64,000 bases of DNA, taken from assembly GCF_014901205.1 (NCBI RefSeq), contig NZ_JACNMU010000010.1, forward strand, positions 1-64,000, given 5' to 3'. The notes beneath the pieces are model-generated. The model was given only the letters and a program-made list of their open reading frames with translations. It searched no databases and was not told the DNA's origin. Positions 28,259-36,845 of the stretch are shown here, one piece after another (the first letter of the stretch is position 1; each line of letters starts with the position of its first letter). The position numbers and the translations under genes were made by a program. The DNA comes from Meridianimarinicoccus sp. MJW13. Its GTDB lineage: Bacteria; Pseudomonadota; Alphaproteobacteria; Rhodobacterales; Rhodobacteraceae.

Positions 28259-30514
28259 ATGTCCAAGACAAAGATCACGCCCGAAGACGCGCTGGCGTTT
28301 CACCTGCTGCCGCATCCGGGCAAGCTGGCGATTCAGGCCACCGTGCCGATGAGCACGCAGCGCGATCTGTCGCTGGCCTACTCGCCCGGCGTTGCGGTGC
28401 CCTGCGAGGCCATCGCCGCCGACCCGCAGGCGGCCTATGACTATACCACCAAGGGCAACACGGTGGCAGTGATCTCGAACGGGACCGCCGTGCTGGGGCT
28501 GGGCAACCTGGGCGCGCTGGCGTCGAAACCGGTGATGGAGGGCAAGGCGGTGCTGTTCAAGCGCTTTGCCGATGTGAACTCCATCGACATCGAGCTGGAC
28601 AGCGAGGATCCAGAAGAGCTGATCGCCGCGATCCGGCTGATGGGGCCGACCTTCGGCGGCATCAATCTGGAAGACATCAAGGCGCCCGAGTGTTTCATCA
28701 TCGAGCAGCGCCTGAAGGAAGAGATGGATATCCCGGTCTTCCACGACGACCAGCACGGCACCGCCGTGATCTGTGCCGCCGGGCTGATCAACGCGCTGCA
28801 CCTGTCGGGCAAGAAGATCGAGGATTGCCGCATCGTGCTGAACGGCGCGGGCGCGGCGGGCATTGCCTGCCTGGAACTGCTCAAGACCATGGGCGCCACG
28901 CATGACAACTGCATCATGTGCGACACCAAGGGCGTGATCTATCAGGGCCGCACCGAGGGCATGAACCAGTGGAAATCGGCCCATGCCGCGCGCACCGATC
29001 TACGCACGCTGGAGGAAGCCATGCAGGGCGCCGACGTGTTCCTGGGCGTGTCGGCCAAGGGCGCGGTCACCCGCGAGATGGTCGCCTCGATGGCCGACAA
29101 CCCGGTGATTTTCGCCATGGCCAACCCCGATCCCGAGATCACGCCGGAAGAAGCCCACGACGTGCGGCTGGATGCCATCGTTGCCACCGGGCGGTCGGAT
29201 TATCCCAACCAGGTCAACAACGTGCTTGGGTTCCCCTATCTGTTCCGCGGCGCGCTGGACATCAACGCGCGGGCCATCAACGACGAGATGAAGATCGCCT
29301 GCGCCCAGGCGCTGGCCGAACTGGCGCGCGAGGATGTGCCCGATGAGGTCGCCATGGCCTATGGCCGCAAGCTGAGCTTCGGGCGCGACTACATCATCCC
29401 GACACCGTTTGACCCGCGCCTGATCCATCGCATTCCGCCCGCCGTGGCCAAGGCCGGCATGGACACCGGCGTGGCCCGCCGTCCGATCATCGACATGGAT
29501 GGCTACAAGCGGTCGCTGAAGGCACGGATGGATCCCACCGCGTCGATCCTTGAAGGCCTGCACGCGCGGGCCCGTCAGAATCAGGCCCAGATGATCTTTG
29601 CGGAAGGCGACGATATCCGCGCCCTGCGCGCTGCCGTGGCCTATCAACGCTCGGGCCTGGGCAAGGCCCTTGTGGTGGGTCGCGAGGCAGACGTGAAAAC
29701 CAAGCTGGAAGCGGCGGGATTGGGCGATGCGGTGCGCGAATTGCGCATCATCAATGCCGCCAACACCGTGCATCTGGAGGCCTACAAGGACTTCCTTTAC
29801 GACCGGCTGAAACGCAAGGGGTTCGACGGGTCCGACGTGCATCGTCTGGCGGCGCGCGACCGGCATGTGTTCTCGGCGCTGATGCTGGCGCATGGCCATG
29901 GCGACGCGATGGTGACCGGGGCAACCCGGAAGTCGGCGCATGTGATGGAACAGATCAACCACGTCTTCGACGCCGATGCCGAACATGGGGTGGTCGGGGT
30001 GACGGCGCTGTTGCACCAGGGCCGGATCGTGATGATCGCCGACACGCTGGTCCATGAATGGCCCGATCAGAACGACCTTGCCACCATCGCCGAAGGCGCG
30101 GCATCGGTCGCTCGGTCGCTGGGGCTGGAGCCGCGCGTGGCCTTCGTCAGTTTCTCGACCTTCGGCTATCCGGTGTCGGAACGGGCTGAAAAGATGCACA
30201 TGGCGCCGAAAGTGCTGGAAGCACGGGGTGTGAATTTCGAGTTTGAAGGCGAGATGACAGTGGATGTGGCGCTGAACATGTCCGCCATGGAGGCCTATCC
30301 GTTCTCGCGCCTGTCAGGCCCGGCCAACATCCTGGTGGTGCCGGCGCGGCACTCGGCCTCGATCTCGGTCAAGCTGATGCAGGAAATGGCGGGCGCCACG
30401 GTGATCGGTCCGATCCTGTCGGGCGTGGCAAAGCCGATCCAGCTGTGTTCGACCAATGCCACCGAGAACGACATCTTGAACATGGCGGTGCTGGCGGCAT
30501 CCAAGATCGGGTAA
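28259..30514 (+). CDS. maeB: NADP-dependent malic enzyme with phosphotransacetylase-like domain
   Basis: Malic enzyme decarboxylates malate to pyruvate, producing NADPH. The 751-residue protein has the malic domain (ATVPMSTQRDLSLAYSPGVA, FHDDQHGTAVICAAG, NGAGAAGIACLELL) over about 430 residues and a C-terminal phosphate acetyltransferase-like domain (HGDAMVTGATRKSAHVMEQI), which is usually catalytically silent in MaeB. The ATG at 28259 has GGAGGAG nine bases upstream. A terminator follows the stop. Confidence 0.95.
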   Translation: MSKTKITPEDALAFHLLPHPGKLAIQATVPMSTQRDLSLAYSPGVAVPCEAIAADPQAAYDYTTKGNTVAVISNGTAVLGLGNLGALASKPVMEGKAVLFKRFADVNSIDIELDSEDPEELIAAIRLMGPTFGGINLEDIKAPECFIIEQRLKEEMDIPVFHDDQHGTAVICAAGLINALHLSGKKIEDCRIVLNGAGAAGIACLELLKTMGATHDNCIMCDTKGVIYQGRTEGMNQWKSAHAARTDLRTLEEAMQGADVFLGVSAKGAVTREMVASMADNPVIFAMANPDPEITPEEAHDVRLDAIVATGRSDYPNQVNNVLGFPYLFRGALDINARAINDEMKIACAQALAELAREDVPDEVAMAYGRKLSFGRDYIIPTPFDPRLIHRIPPAVAKAGMDTGVARRPIIDMDGYKRSLKARMDPTASILEGLHARARQNQAQMIFAEGDDIRALRAAVAYQRSGLGKALVVGREADVKTKLEAAGLGDAVRELRIINAANTVHLEAYKDFLYDRLKRKGFDGSDVHRLAARDRHVFSALMLAHGHGDAMVTGATRKSAHVMEQINHVFDADAEHGVVGVTALLHQGRIVMIADTLVHEWPDQNDLATIAEGAASVARSLGLEPRVAFVSFSTFGYPVSERAEKMHMAPKVLEARGVNFEFEGEMTVDVALNMSAMEAYPFSRLSGPANILVVPARHSASISVKLMQEMAGATVIGPILSGVAKPIQLCSTNATENDILNMAVLAASKIG

Positions 30515-30530
30515 GCACCCATGCACCGGG

Positions 30531-30562
30531 AAAGGGCCCCGCAGCGCGGTGCCCTTTTTTTT
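30531..30562 (+). terminator. Rho-independent terminator of maeB
   Basis: GGGC-C-CCGC, loop AGC, GCGG-T-GCCC, then a run of eight T (30555-30562), with AAA before the stem. The stop codon of maeB is 16 bases upstream. Confidence 0.8.
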
Positions 30563-30584
30563 GAGTATTTTTTCCAAGAAGAAA
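30561..30584 (+). repeat. Tail motif copy (TTGAGTATTTTTTCC AAGAAGAAA)
   Basis: This stretch matches the tails of the elements at 25379 and 33894 at most positions, but here it directly follows the T-run of the maeB terminator. Read in frame it encodes (M)SIFSKKK. The two-hairpin part of the element is absent at this copy. Confidence 0.5.
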
Positions 30585-30638
30585 CAGGCCGGTCCGCAAC
30601 GGGTGTGACGCCCGCGCAAGGCAGCGGCCGAGGGCAGG

Positions 30639-31310
30639 TCAACTGCCGGTAAAGGGCGCGGCGTCACCCCAGATGGCGCGGACGCGGGCGTCGCGGCCAC
30701 AGGCGTCGCGGTATTTCTTGTAGGCGGAGGCCTTGGACTGCGGGCCGAAGCGCGTCAGGATCAGGCCGTCCTGCTTGTAGTAATCCTGATGATAGTCCTC
30801 GGCCGCATAGAAGGGGGCAGCCGCGCGCACCGGCACCTTGGTTCGACGGCCAAGATCATCCTCGGCCCGGGCAATGGCGGCCTCTGCCGCGCGTTTCTGG
30901 CCGGGGGTCTGGGCGAAGATTGCGGGGGCATAGGTGTGGCCGCGATCACAGAACTGGCCGCCGTCGTCGTAGGGATCGATGGAGCGCAGGAACAGATCCA
31001 GGATCTGGTCGTAGGAAATCACGTCTGGATCGAAGGTGATCTGCACCACTTCCGAATGGCCGGTGCCGCCGCGCGTCACCTGCTTGTAGCTTGGGTTGGC
31101 GACGGTGCCGCCGGCAAAGCCAGACACTGCGCCGGTCACGCCTTTGACCTTCTCGAAATCGGCCTCGACGCACCAGAAACAGCCGCCTGCCACCAGCGCG
31201 GTCTCTTGGCCTGCCGCACTTGCGTCGCTGGCTTGCAGGGTCAGCCCCAGGGCAATGGTCAGCGCCAGAAGCGCGGGTTTGAGGGTCGCAAGTTTGCGGA
31301 ACAGGGTCAT
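30639..31310 (-). CDS. msrA: Exported peptide methionine sulfoxide reductase MsrA
   Basis: MsrA reduces the S form of methionine sulfoxide. The 223-residue protein has a signal peptide (about residues 1-32, hydrophobic core [19 protein letters not shown]), so it is probably periplasmic. The catalytic motif is GGCFWC, with Cys44. The ATG at 31310 has AAGGAGG seven bases upstream. Further motifs are [13 protein letters not shown] and [13 protein letters not shown]. The gene converges on maeB. Confidence 0.93.
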   Translation of the reverse strand: MTLFRKLATLKPALLALTIALGLTLQASDASAAGQETALVAGGCFWCVEADFEKVKGVTGAVSGFAGGTVANPSYKQVTRGGTGHSEVVQITFDPDVISYDQILDLFLRSIDPYDDGGQFCDRGHTYAPAIFAQTPGQKRAAEAAIARAEDDLGRRTKVPVRAAAPFYAAEDYHQDYYKQDGLILTRFGPQSKASAYKKYRDACGRDARVRAIWGDAAPFTGS

Positions 31311-31489
31311 GGCATGGCCTCCTTTTCCCGAACCCTGACGCCATATGCGGCGGGTGATCAACGCTGGAATTGCGATGTCACGCAGGGTTGAGGGGCCGTG
31401 AAAGGATGCAAGCCTCTGTTATTTCCCGGCGGATCGGCTAGGGTTTTCGGTGCGGGGACAAGGGTTTCCGGGACATGATGGAGGATAGG

Positions 31490-31831
31490 ATGAGCAAACG
31501 CGACGACCTGATTGCGGTATATGCAGAGGATCTGGCCAACAAATGCGGGGTAACCCCGGACAGCGATCTTCTGACCAAGGTGGTGATCGGTCTGGGCCCG
31601 GCGATCTACAATGCCGACAGTTCGATGGTGGCGGGCAGCGATCCGTCGGAACTGGAGACCGTGAAAAAGAACTTCCTGATGGGTAAGCTGGGTCTTGCGG
31701 ACGGCCCGGAACTGACTGCCGGGATCGACGCGGTGCTGGATATCTATGGCCGGTCCGAACGCCAGAAGTACCGCGCGGTGGTCTATTACCTGCTGACCAA
31801 GCATTTCGGCAAGGAAGACGTCTACGCCTGA
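31490..31831 (+). CDS. DUF2853 family protein
   Basis: The 113-residue cytoplasmic protein matches the DUF2853 pattern: LLTKVVIGLGPAIYNADSS, LETVKKNFLMGKLGL and KYRAVVYYLLTKHFGKED. Its function is not known. I use the ATG at 31490, which has GGAGG five bases upstream; an ATG at 31475 is in frame but lacks a ribosome site. It is divergent from msrA. Confidence 0.88.
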   Translation: MSKRDDLIAVYAEDLANKCGVTPDSDLLTKVVIGLGPAIYNADSSMVAGSDPSELETVKKNFLMGKLGLADGPELTAGIDAVLDIYGRSERQKYRAVVYYLLTKHFGKEDVYA

Positions 31832-31977
31832 AGCCAAAATTTGCGAGACTTTTGAAACGATTGCGCGACAGAAGCCTTTTGCGCCGGGGGGATGGATCGG
31901 CTATCACGGTTTTGTCCTGCCAGGATGGCTGGAACCGAAATTCGAAACACGTGTGGTGCGAAAGCACGTGGGGTGAA

Positions 31978-32010
31978 GGGAGGTCCGGCTTGGCGGGACC
32001 TCCCTGTTTT
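31978..32010 (+). terminator. Rho-independent terminator, about 150 bases after the DUF2853 gene
   Basis: GGGAGGTCC (31978-31986), loop GGCTTGGCG (31987-31995), GGACCTCCC (31996-32004), then TGTTTTCTT. It follows a long untranslated stretch (31832-31977) with a GTGC-GAAA-GCAC hairpin. It probably ends the DUF2853 transcript or a separate small RNA. Confidence 0.75.
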
Positions 32011-32060
32011 CTTGTCCGTGTTGGTCTGGGTTTGCCCCCGGCGACCGATTGAGGCGGCGG

Positions 32061-32876
32061 TCAGAGCGTGCCGGCTTCTTGCAGTGCCGCGAAGGCCTCT
32101 TCGGCGGTTTCCACAAAGCGGAAAAGGTCCAGATCCTCGTCCGATATGGTCCCGGCGCGGGCCAGGGCTTCCCAGTTGACGATTTCGCGCCAGAAGGATT
32201 CGCCGAACAGCAGGATCGGGACCGGGCTCATGCGCTTGGTCGAGATCAGGGTCAGCGCCTCGAACAATTCGTCCAGGGTGCCGAAACCGCCGGGAAACAC
32301 GGTGATCGCCTTGGCGCGCATCAGGAAGTGCATCTTGCGGATGGCGAAATAGTGGAAGTTGAAGCTGAGTTCCGGCGTCACATAGGGGTTCGGCGCCTGT
32401 TCGTGTGGCAGCACGATGTTCAGCCCGATGGACACGCCGCCCGCGTCCAGCGCGCCGAGGTTGCCCGCTTCCATCACCCCCGGTCCGCCGCCGGTAACCA
32501 CGACGTTTTCGGTATTGCCGGTGGCGACGCTGCGCTCGGTAACCAGTCGGGCGAAGGCGCGGGCCTCGTCATAGAAATGGCTGAGCGCGCCCAGGGTCGG
32601 CGTGCGGGCCTTGTCGGCATTTTCCGGCGCGGGAATGCGCGCACCGCCGAACAGAACCACGGTGGAGCGGATGCCGGCTTCGTCCAGCGTCAGCTGACAT
32701 TTCAGCAGTTCCAGTTGCAACCGCACCGGGCGCAGGTCTTCGCGGGACAGGAAATCGTTGTCGGTGAACGCCAGCCTGTGGGTGGGTGACCGGGTCTGCG
32801 GGGTGTCGGGAATGCCGCGCGCCCGCTCGATATCGTCGCGGGCATGGGGCAGGGGATGGGCCTTCTGGTCCGTCAT
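32061..32876 (-). CDS. LOG-family (TIGR00730) Rossmann protein, probable nucleotide 5'-monophosphate phosphoribohydrolase
   Basis: The 271-residue protein has the lysine decarboxylase-like/LOG fold: VVLFGGARIP, VVTGGGPGVMEAGNLGAL and the PGGFGTLDELFE motif with its catalytic residues. LOG proteins release free cytokinin bases or hydrolyse AMP in plants and bacteria; the substrate here is not known. A start at 32876 (MTDQKAH) with GAGG seven bases upstream is chosen. The frame continues upstream into the dapD region, but that part has no homology. Confidence 0.88.
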   Translation of the reverse strand: MTDQKAHPLPHARDDIERARGIPDTPQTRSPTHRLAFTDNDFLSREDLRPVRLQLELLKCQLTLDEAGIRSTVVLFGGARIPAPENADKARTPTLGALSHFYDEARAFARLVTERSVATGNTENVVVTGGGPGVMEAGNLGALDAGGVSIGLNIVLPHEQAPNPYVTPELSFNFHYFAIRKMHFLMRAKAITVFPGGFGTLDELFEALTLISTKRMSPVPILLFGESFWREIVNWEALARAGTISDEDLDLFRFVETAEEAFAALQEAGTL

Positions 32877-32979
32877 GGGGTGTCCTCGCCACTCGATCGC
32901 GCGTCGTTGCGCCTTGGGTCTTGCCGAAGTATAGCCTTGCCGGAGCTTGAGCCAGAGTAAACGCGCGAAAGGGTCGCCC

Positions 32980-33807
32980 ATGTCGAATGCCGCCTTGGAA
33001 ACTGCCATCGAAGCTGCCTGGGAGGCACGCGACAGCATCACTCCCGAAACCAAAGGGGAAGCCCGCGATGCCATCGAAAGCACGCTGAACGCGCTGGACA
33101 GCGGCAAGCTGCGGGTTGCCGAGCGGCAGGCCAATGGAGATTGGCATGTGAACCAATGGGCCAAGAAGGCTGTGTTGCTGGGATTCCGCCTGAAGGACAT
33201 GGAGAAACAGTCCGGCGGCCCGCAGGACGGTGGCTGGTGGGACAAGGTCGACAGCAAGTTTGCCGGCTGGAAGAAAAAGGACTGGAAGGCGGCCGGGTTC
33301 CGCGCCGTGCCGAACTGCGTGGTGCGCAAGTCGGCCTATATCGCCCCCGGCGTGGTGCTGATGCCGTCCTTCGTGAACCTTGGCGCCCATGTGGACAGCG
33401 GCACCATGGTGGACACCTGGGCCACCGTCGGTTCCTGCGCGCAGATCGGCAAGAACGTGCACCTGTCGGGCGGCGTTGGCATCGGCGGCGTGCTGGAGCC
33501 GATGCAGGCCGGACCGACCATCATCGAGGACAACTGCTTCATCGGTGCCCGGTCCGAGGTTGTCGAGGGCTGCATCGTCCGCGAAGGCTCGGTCTTGGGG
33601 ATGGGGGTCTTCATTGGCCAGTCCACCAAGATCGTCGATCGCGAGACCGGTGAAGTCATGTATGGCGAAGTGCCCTCGGGGTCTGTCGTTGTGGCCGGGT
33701 CGATGCCGTCGAAGAACGGCGTGAACCTGTATTGCGCGGTGATCGTGAAGCGGGTGGATGCGCAGACCCGCTCCAAGACCTCGATCAACGACCTTCTGCG
33801 CGACTGA
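32980..33807 (+). CDS. dapD: 2,3,4,5-tetrahydropyridine-2,6-dicarboxylate N-succinyltransferase
   Basis: DapD succinylates tetrahydrodipicolinate in lysine and diaminopimelate synthesis. The 275-residue protein has the N-terminal helical part and a left-handed beta-helix with hexapeptide repeats ([32 protein letters not shown]). Later segments are [23 protein letters not shown] and [19 protein letters not shown]. The ATG at 32980 has AAAGGG upstream. It belongs functionally with dapE, 1.5 kb downstream in the same direction. Confidence 0.96.
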   Translation: MSNAALETAIEAAWEARDSITPETKGEARDAIESTLNALDSGKLRVAERQANGDWHVNQWAKKAVLLGFRLKDMEKQSGGPQDGGWWDKVDSKFAGWKKKDWKAAGFRAVPNCVVRKSAYIAPGVVLMPSFVNLGAHVDSGTMVDTWATVGSCAQIGKNVHLSGGVGIGGVLEPMQAGPTIIEDNCFIGARSEVVEGCIVREGSVLGMGVFIGQSTKIVDRETGEVMYGEVPSGSVVVAGSMPSKNGVNLYCAVIVKRVDAQTRSKTSINDLLRD

Positions 33808-33820
33808 TGTGCTGAGCGCC

Positions 33821-33917
33821 GGGGGCGGCTCCCGCCCCCGCGCGGCCCCCTGGGCCTTGCGGCGTTGGGCCGGGCGCCGCTGCGCGGCGCAAGATGAGTA
33901 TTTTTGCCAAAAAGAAG
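33821..33917 (-). repeat. Two-hairpin intergenic element, copy B
   Basis: Between dapD and the 29-codon ORF. In plus-strand order: hairpin GGGGGCGG-CTC-CCGCCCCC (33821-33839), short hairpin GGCCC-CCT-GGGCC (33844-33856), core GGCGTTGGGCCGGG (33861-33874), perfect hairpin GCGCCGC-TGC-GCGGCGC (33874-33890), then the tail AAGATGAGTATTTTTGCC. Layout and core match the copies at 25314, 36724 and 60130 (the last two inverted). The hairpin arms differ while pairing is kept. Confidence 0.6.
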
Positions 33918-33981
33918 AGATGGTCGCGACGGAAACCCCGGGCCGCGCCGTAACAGTCTTGTTCCATTCCGGGAGGCAAGA

Positions 33982-34071
33982 ATGTTCAAGGACGTAACGC
34001 TTGTATTGGCCATTGCGCTGGGGTTTCTCGTGCAGGGCGGGTTCGGGATTGCGCCCCCTGTCCTCGGCTAG
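33982..34071 (+). CDS. Small membrane-peptide ORF (29 residues)
   Basis: ATG at 33982 preceded by GGAGG with five bases of spacing, then 29 codons: MFKDVTLVLAIALGFLVQGG and a short FGIAPPVLG tail. One hydrophobic helix is predicted, or a cleaved signal peptide with a very short remainder. It lies 42 bases upstream of the unknown gene at 34113. No family is recognised. The excellent ribosome site and signal-like sequence support translation, but ORFs of this size also arise by chance. Confidence 0.5.
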   Translation: MFKDVTLVLAIALGFLVQGGFGIAPPVLG

Positions 34072-34112
34072 GGGCATTGACCCGGCCAAGCGCGCCGCAT
34101 ACCTCCGATCCC

Positions 34113-34457
34113 ATGACCAAGGAAAAGAAACCTCAGCAGGTGTTCACCCTGCTTGTCGAGATCGGCCGCAAACCCGGCGATGGCTTGCCCAAGGGCGCTA
34201 CCGGGGCCGCGCTGATGTGCTATGCCAGCGGTGTGGATGAGCCCGAAGCGGTGCGGGAAACCGTGGCGGTCCTGAAGCAGGCGGAGCTGGCGCCGCTGGA
34301 TGTCACCGGCTATGGCACCCTTGAGGAGCGGCTGGAGCAGGGCCACGACATTTCCGACGAGGAGCGTGCCCTGATGGAGCGCGCCCTTGCCGAAAATTCG
34401 GTGATCGTGGCGCAGATGACCCCTTTCTTCGAGGATACCGTCGGAGGCCCGCATTGA
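34113..34457 (+). CDS. Hypothetical protein upstream of dapE
   Basis: This 114-residue cytoplasmic protein has no family I recognise. It begins [20 protein letters not shown], has a short hydrophobic stretch (ALMCYASG) and an acidic second half ([18 protein letters not shown]). The pattern of hydrophobic and charged residues and codon use look like those of a real gene. Its TGA overlaps the TTG start of dapE, which suggests translational coupling and a link with lysine or peptidoglycan synthesis; that is inference. Confidence 0.75.
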   Translation: MTKEKKPQQVFTLLVEIGRKPGDGLPKGATGAALMCYASGVDEPEAVRETVAVLKQAELAPLDVTGYGTLEERLEQGHDISDEERALMERALAENSVIVAQMTPFFEDTVGGPH

Positions 34458-35605
34458 CCCCCGTTGATCCCGTAGCCCTGACCGCCGACCTTGTGCGCTG
34501 CCCTTCTGTCACGCCGGAAGAAGGCGGGGCGCTGGAGCTTCTGGCCGCGCTGCTGACCGAGGCGGGATTTTCCTGCACTCGGGTGGATCGCGCCGGCATT
34601 CCCAACCTCTTTGCCCGCTGGGGCGCGAAGGGCCATGCCCGCAGTTTCGGCTTCAACGGCCATACGGATGTGGTTCCGGTGGGCGACGTTGCAGCCTGGA
34701 CCTGCGACCCCTTCGGGGCTGAGGTTCGCGACGGCTGGATGATGGGCCGGGGCACCACGGACATGAAGTCCGGGGTGGCGGCCTTTGTCGCGGCCGCCAT
34801 TGACCTGGTGCGGCAGACGCCGCCTGACGGGGCCATCATCCTGACCATCACCGGGGATGAGGAAGGCGACGGCGTCGATGGCACCGATGCCATTCTTGAC
34901 TGGATGGCCGAGCAAGGCGAAGCGATGTCGCTGTGCCTTGCCGGCGAGCCGACCTGCCCCGAAACCTTCGGCGAGATGATGAAGATTGGGCGGCGTGGGT
35001 CGCTGACCGCCTGGATCACCGCCAGCGGGGTGCAGGGGCATTCGGCCTATCCGCATCGCGCCAATAACCCGATCCCGGCGCTGGCCCGTCTGGTCGACCG
35101 GTTGTCAACGCACGCGTTGGACCAGGGTACGGCTCATTTCGATCCCTCGACGCTGGCGGTCACCGGTTTTGACACCGGCAATGCGGCCAACAATGTCATC
35201 CCGGCGCAATGCACGGCAATGGTCAACATCCGCTTCAATGATACGCACAGTTCCGATGCGCTGTTGGAGTGGCTGCGGGACGAGGCCGACAGGATCACCG
35301 CCGAGACCGGCATCACCTTCGAGACGACCAGCAAGGTGTCGGGCGAAAGCTTCATCACCCCGCCGGGAGAGTTGTCAGAACTGATCAGCCGGGCCGTGCA
35401 GGCCGAAACCGGGCTGACGCCGGTGCTGTCGACCAGCGGCGGCACTTCGGATGCGCGCTATGTGCGCAATCACTGCCCGGTTGCGGAGTTCGGCCTTGTT
35501 GGCAAATCCATGCACCAGGTGGACGAGCGGGTCGAGGTGGCGCAGATCCCGCGCCTGAAATCCGTCTACACCCGCATCCTGAAAGACTATTTCGGGTGCA
35601 ACTGA
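34454..35605 (+). CDS. dapE: Succinyl-diaminopimelate desuccinylase
   Basis: DapE is a di-zinc hydrolase that removes succinate to give LL-diaminopimelate. The 383-residue protein has the M20 metal ligands [10 protein letters not shown] (His70), TTDMKSG (Asp103) and GDEEGDG (Glu136/137), the dimerisation lid and the late [12 protein letters not shown] with [10 protein letters not shown]. The start is TTG at 34454 with GGAGG six bases upstream, overlapping the preceding stop. It overlaps the next gene by about ten bases. Confidence 0.95.
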   Translation: MTPVDPVALTADLVRCPSVTPEEGGALELLAALLTEAGFSCTRVDRAGIPNLFARWGAKGHARSFGFNGHTDVVPVGDVAAWTCDPFGAEVRDGWMMGRGTTDMKSGVAAFVAAAIDLVRQTPPDGAIILTITGDEEGDGVDGTDAILDWMAEQGEAMSLCLAGEPTCPETFGEMMKIGRRGSLTAWITASGVQGHSAYPHRANNPIPALARLVDRLSTHALDQGTAHFDPSTLAVTGFDTGNAANNVIPAQCTAMVNIRFNDTHSSDALLEWLRDEADRITAETGITFETTSKVSGESFITPPGELSELISRAVQAETGLTPVLSTSGGTSDARYVRNHCPVAEFGLVGKSMHQVDERVEVAQIPRLKSVYTRILKDYFGCN

Positions 35606-36018
35606 CCATCGACGAGGTCTCCGATCCCGCAGCCTGTTTCGCGCTGCGGCAGGCGGTTTTCGTCAAGGAGCAGGAGTTTCGCGTGGCCGAGGAATTCGAT
35701 GACCTGGATGCCACGGCCCGGCATTTGTTGGCCTGCGACGGCACAACCCCCGTGGCCACGGCGCGGTTGATGATCGAGGGCAACACCGGGCGCATTGGCC
35801 GGATTTGCGTGGTCAAACCCTACCGCGGCCAGGGCGTCGGTGCGGTGCTGGTGCGTGATGCGCTGGACCGATTGCGTGCCACACCCGGGGTGCACCGTGC
35901 GGTTCTGGGGGCGCAGGTACGGGCTGCGGGGTTCTACACGGCCCTGGGATTCTCGGTCTGCGGGCCGCTCTACGACGACGGCGGCGTGCCGCATCACGAC
36001 ATGGAGATTGCCTTGTGA
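35596..36018 (+). CDS. GNAT-family N-acetyltransferase
   Basis: The 140-residue protein has the GNAT acetyl-CoA-binding signature [23 protein letters not shown] (R/QxxGxG/A) and the late [12 protein letters not shown] segment. The conserved FVKEQEF at the N-terminus resembles ElaA-type acetyltransferases. The substrate is unknown. I use the GTG at 35596, which overlaps the end of dapE; no better start lies inside. It is followed by a GTGA overlap with the DUF2064 gene. Confidence 0.82.
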   Translation: MQLTIDEVSDPAACFALRQAVFVKEQEFRVAEEFDDLDATARHLLACDGTTPVATARLMIEGNTGRIGRICVVKPYRGQGVGAVLVRDALDRLRATPGVHRAVLGAQVRAAGFYTALGFSVCGPLYDDGGVPHHDMEIAL

Positions 36019-36647
36019 CCCCTAAGCTGGTGGTCATGGTGAAAGAGCCGCGACCGGGTCGCGTCAAGACCCGTCTGGCCGCCGGGATCGGGGCAACCGC
36101 CGCCGCCTGGTGGTTCCGGCATCAGACCGCACGCCTGCTGCGCAACCTGCGCGATCCGCGTTGGCAGATGATCCTGGCTGTCGCCCCGGATCGCGAAGGG
36201 TTGCGCAGCCGCATCTGGCCTGCTGACCTGCCGCGCTGGCCGCAGGGGCGGGGCGATCTGGGTGACCGCATGGGCCGGATATTCCGCGCCCTGCCGCCCG
36301 GTCCGGTGCTGATCGTCGGGGCCGATATTCCGGGGATCACACCGGCCCTTGTCCGCGATGGTTTCCGGGCGTTGGGCGACCACGATGCGGTGTTCGGCCC
36401 GGCACAGGACGGCGGCTATTGGCTGATCGGCCTGGCGCGCCGCCGCCCGGTGCCGCCGGGGCTGTTCGACGGGGTGCGCTGGTCCAGCGAACACGCACTG
36501 TCCGACACCCTCGCCACTCTGCCCGACCACCGCATCGCCCGACTGGCGTGCCTGCGCGATGTGGACACGCTGCGGGATCTGCGCGCCCTTGCCGCCGCGG
36601 GTCAAGGATCGCGCAGCGACCGCGCGCCCCGCGCGGCCTGTCCTTGA
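36015..36647 (+). CDS. DUF2064 family glycosyltransferase-A-like protein
   Basis: The 210-residue protein resembles the TIGR04282/DUF2064 group. Segments include VVMVKEPRPGRVKTRLAAGIG, VLIVGADIPGITPALVRDGF and DAVFGPAQDGGYWLIGLARR. Members of this group appear in arsenosugar and other glycosyl transfer clusters; the role here is unknown. The start is GTG at 36015, coupled to the GNAT gene by a four-base overlap. The last 15 or so residues (GQGSRSDRAPRAACP) are encoded by an inverted-repeat-rich segment and are probably not part of the fold. Confidence 0.82.
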   Translation: MTPKLVVMVKEPRPGRVKTRLAAGIGATAAAWWFRHQTARLLRNLRDPRWQMILAVAPDREGLRSRIWPADLPRWPQGRGDLGDRMGRIFRALPPGPVLIVGADIPGITPALVRDGFRALGDHDAVFGPAQDGGYWLIGLARRRPVPPGLFDGVRWSSEHALSDTLATLPDHRIARLACLRDVDTLRDLRALAAAGQGSRSDRAPRAACP

Positions 36648-36708
36648 CGCGCTGCTCCCAAAACATCCTTGAACGGGTGTCTGAGACGCACAAGCGTCCC
36701 TCAGACAC
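36601..36708. repeat. Cluster of inverted repeats at the 3' end of the DUF2064 gene
   Basis: GTCAAGGA (36601-36608) pairs with TCCTTGAC (36641-36648) around inner hairpins TCGC-GCA-GCGA and CCGCGCG-CCC-CGCGCGG (36620-36636). A second hairpin follows: GTGTCTGAG ACGC, loop ACAA, GCGT, a two-base bulge and CTCAGACAC (36677-36708). The first structure includes the stop codon of the gene. None has a T-run, so these are not typical intrinsic terminators. Confidence 0.6.
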
Positions 36709-36723
36709 CTCCACAGCCGACCT

Positions 36724-36796
36724 GCTGAGTCGCGCAGCGACTCAGCCCGGCCCAACGCCGCACGCGTTTCTTCGAAACGCACCGCGGCGGCGGGAG
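36724..36796 (+). repeat. Two-hairpin intergenic element, copy C
   Basis: Perfect 10-base-pair hairpin GCTGAGTCGC-GCA-GCGACTCAGC (36724-36746), core CCCGGCCCAACGCCG (36746-36760), perfect hairpin GCGTTTC-TTC-GAAACGC (36764-36780), then GGCGGGAG (36789-36796). Same layout as the copies at 25314 and 33821 (inverted) and 60130. It lies between DUF2064 and rnr, with no ATGAGTATTT tail. Confidence 0.6.
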
Positions 36797-36845
36797 CACG
36801 CCCTTTCCCGGTGACGCGCGCCGATGCCCGTGCTAGTCCAGCCTC

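Noticed and set aside
32877-33329. 151-codon N-terminal extension of the LOG-family frame
   Set aside because: It lies antisense to dapD; the ATG at 32876 has a good ribosome site and the family length fits.
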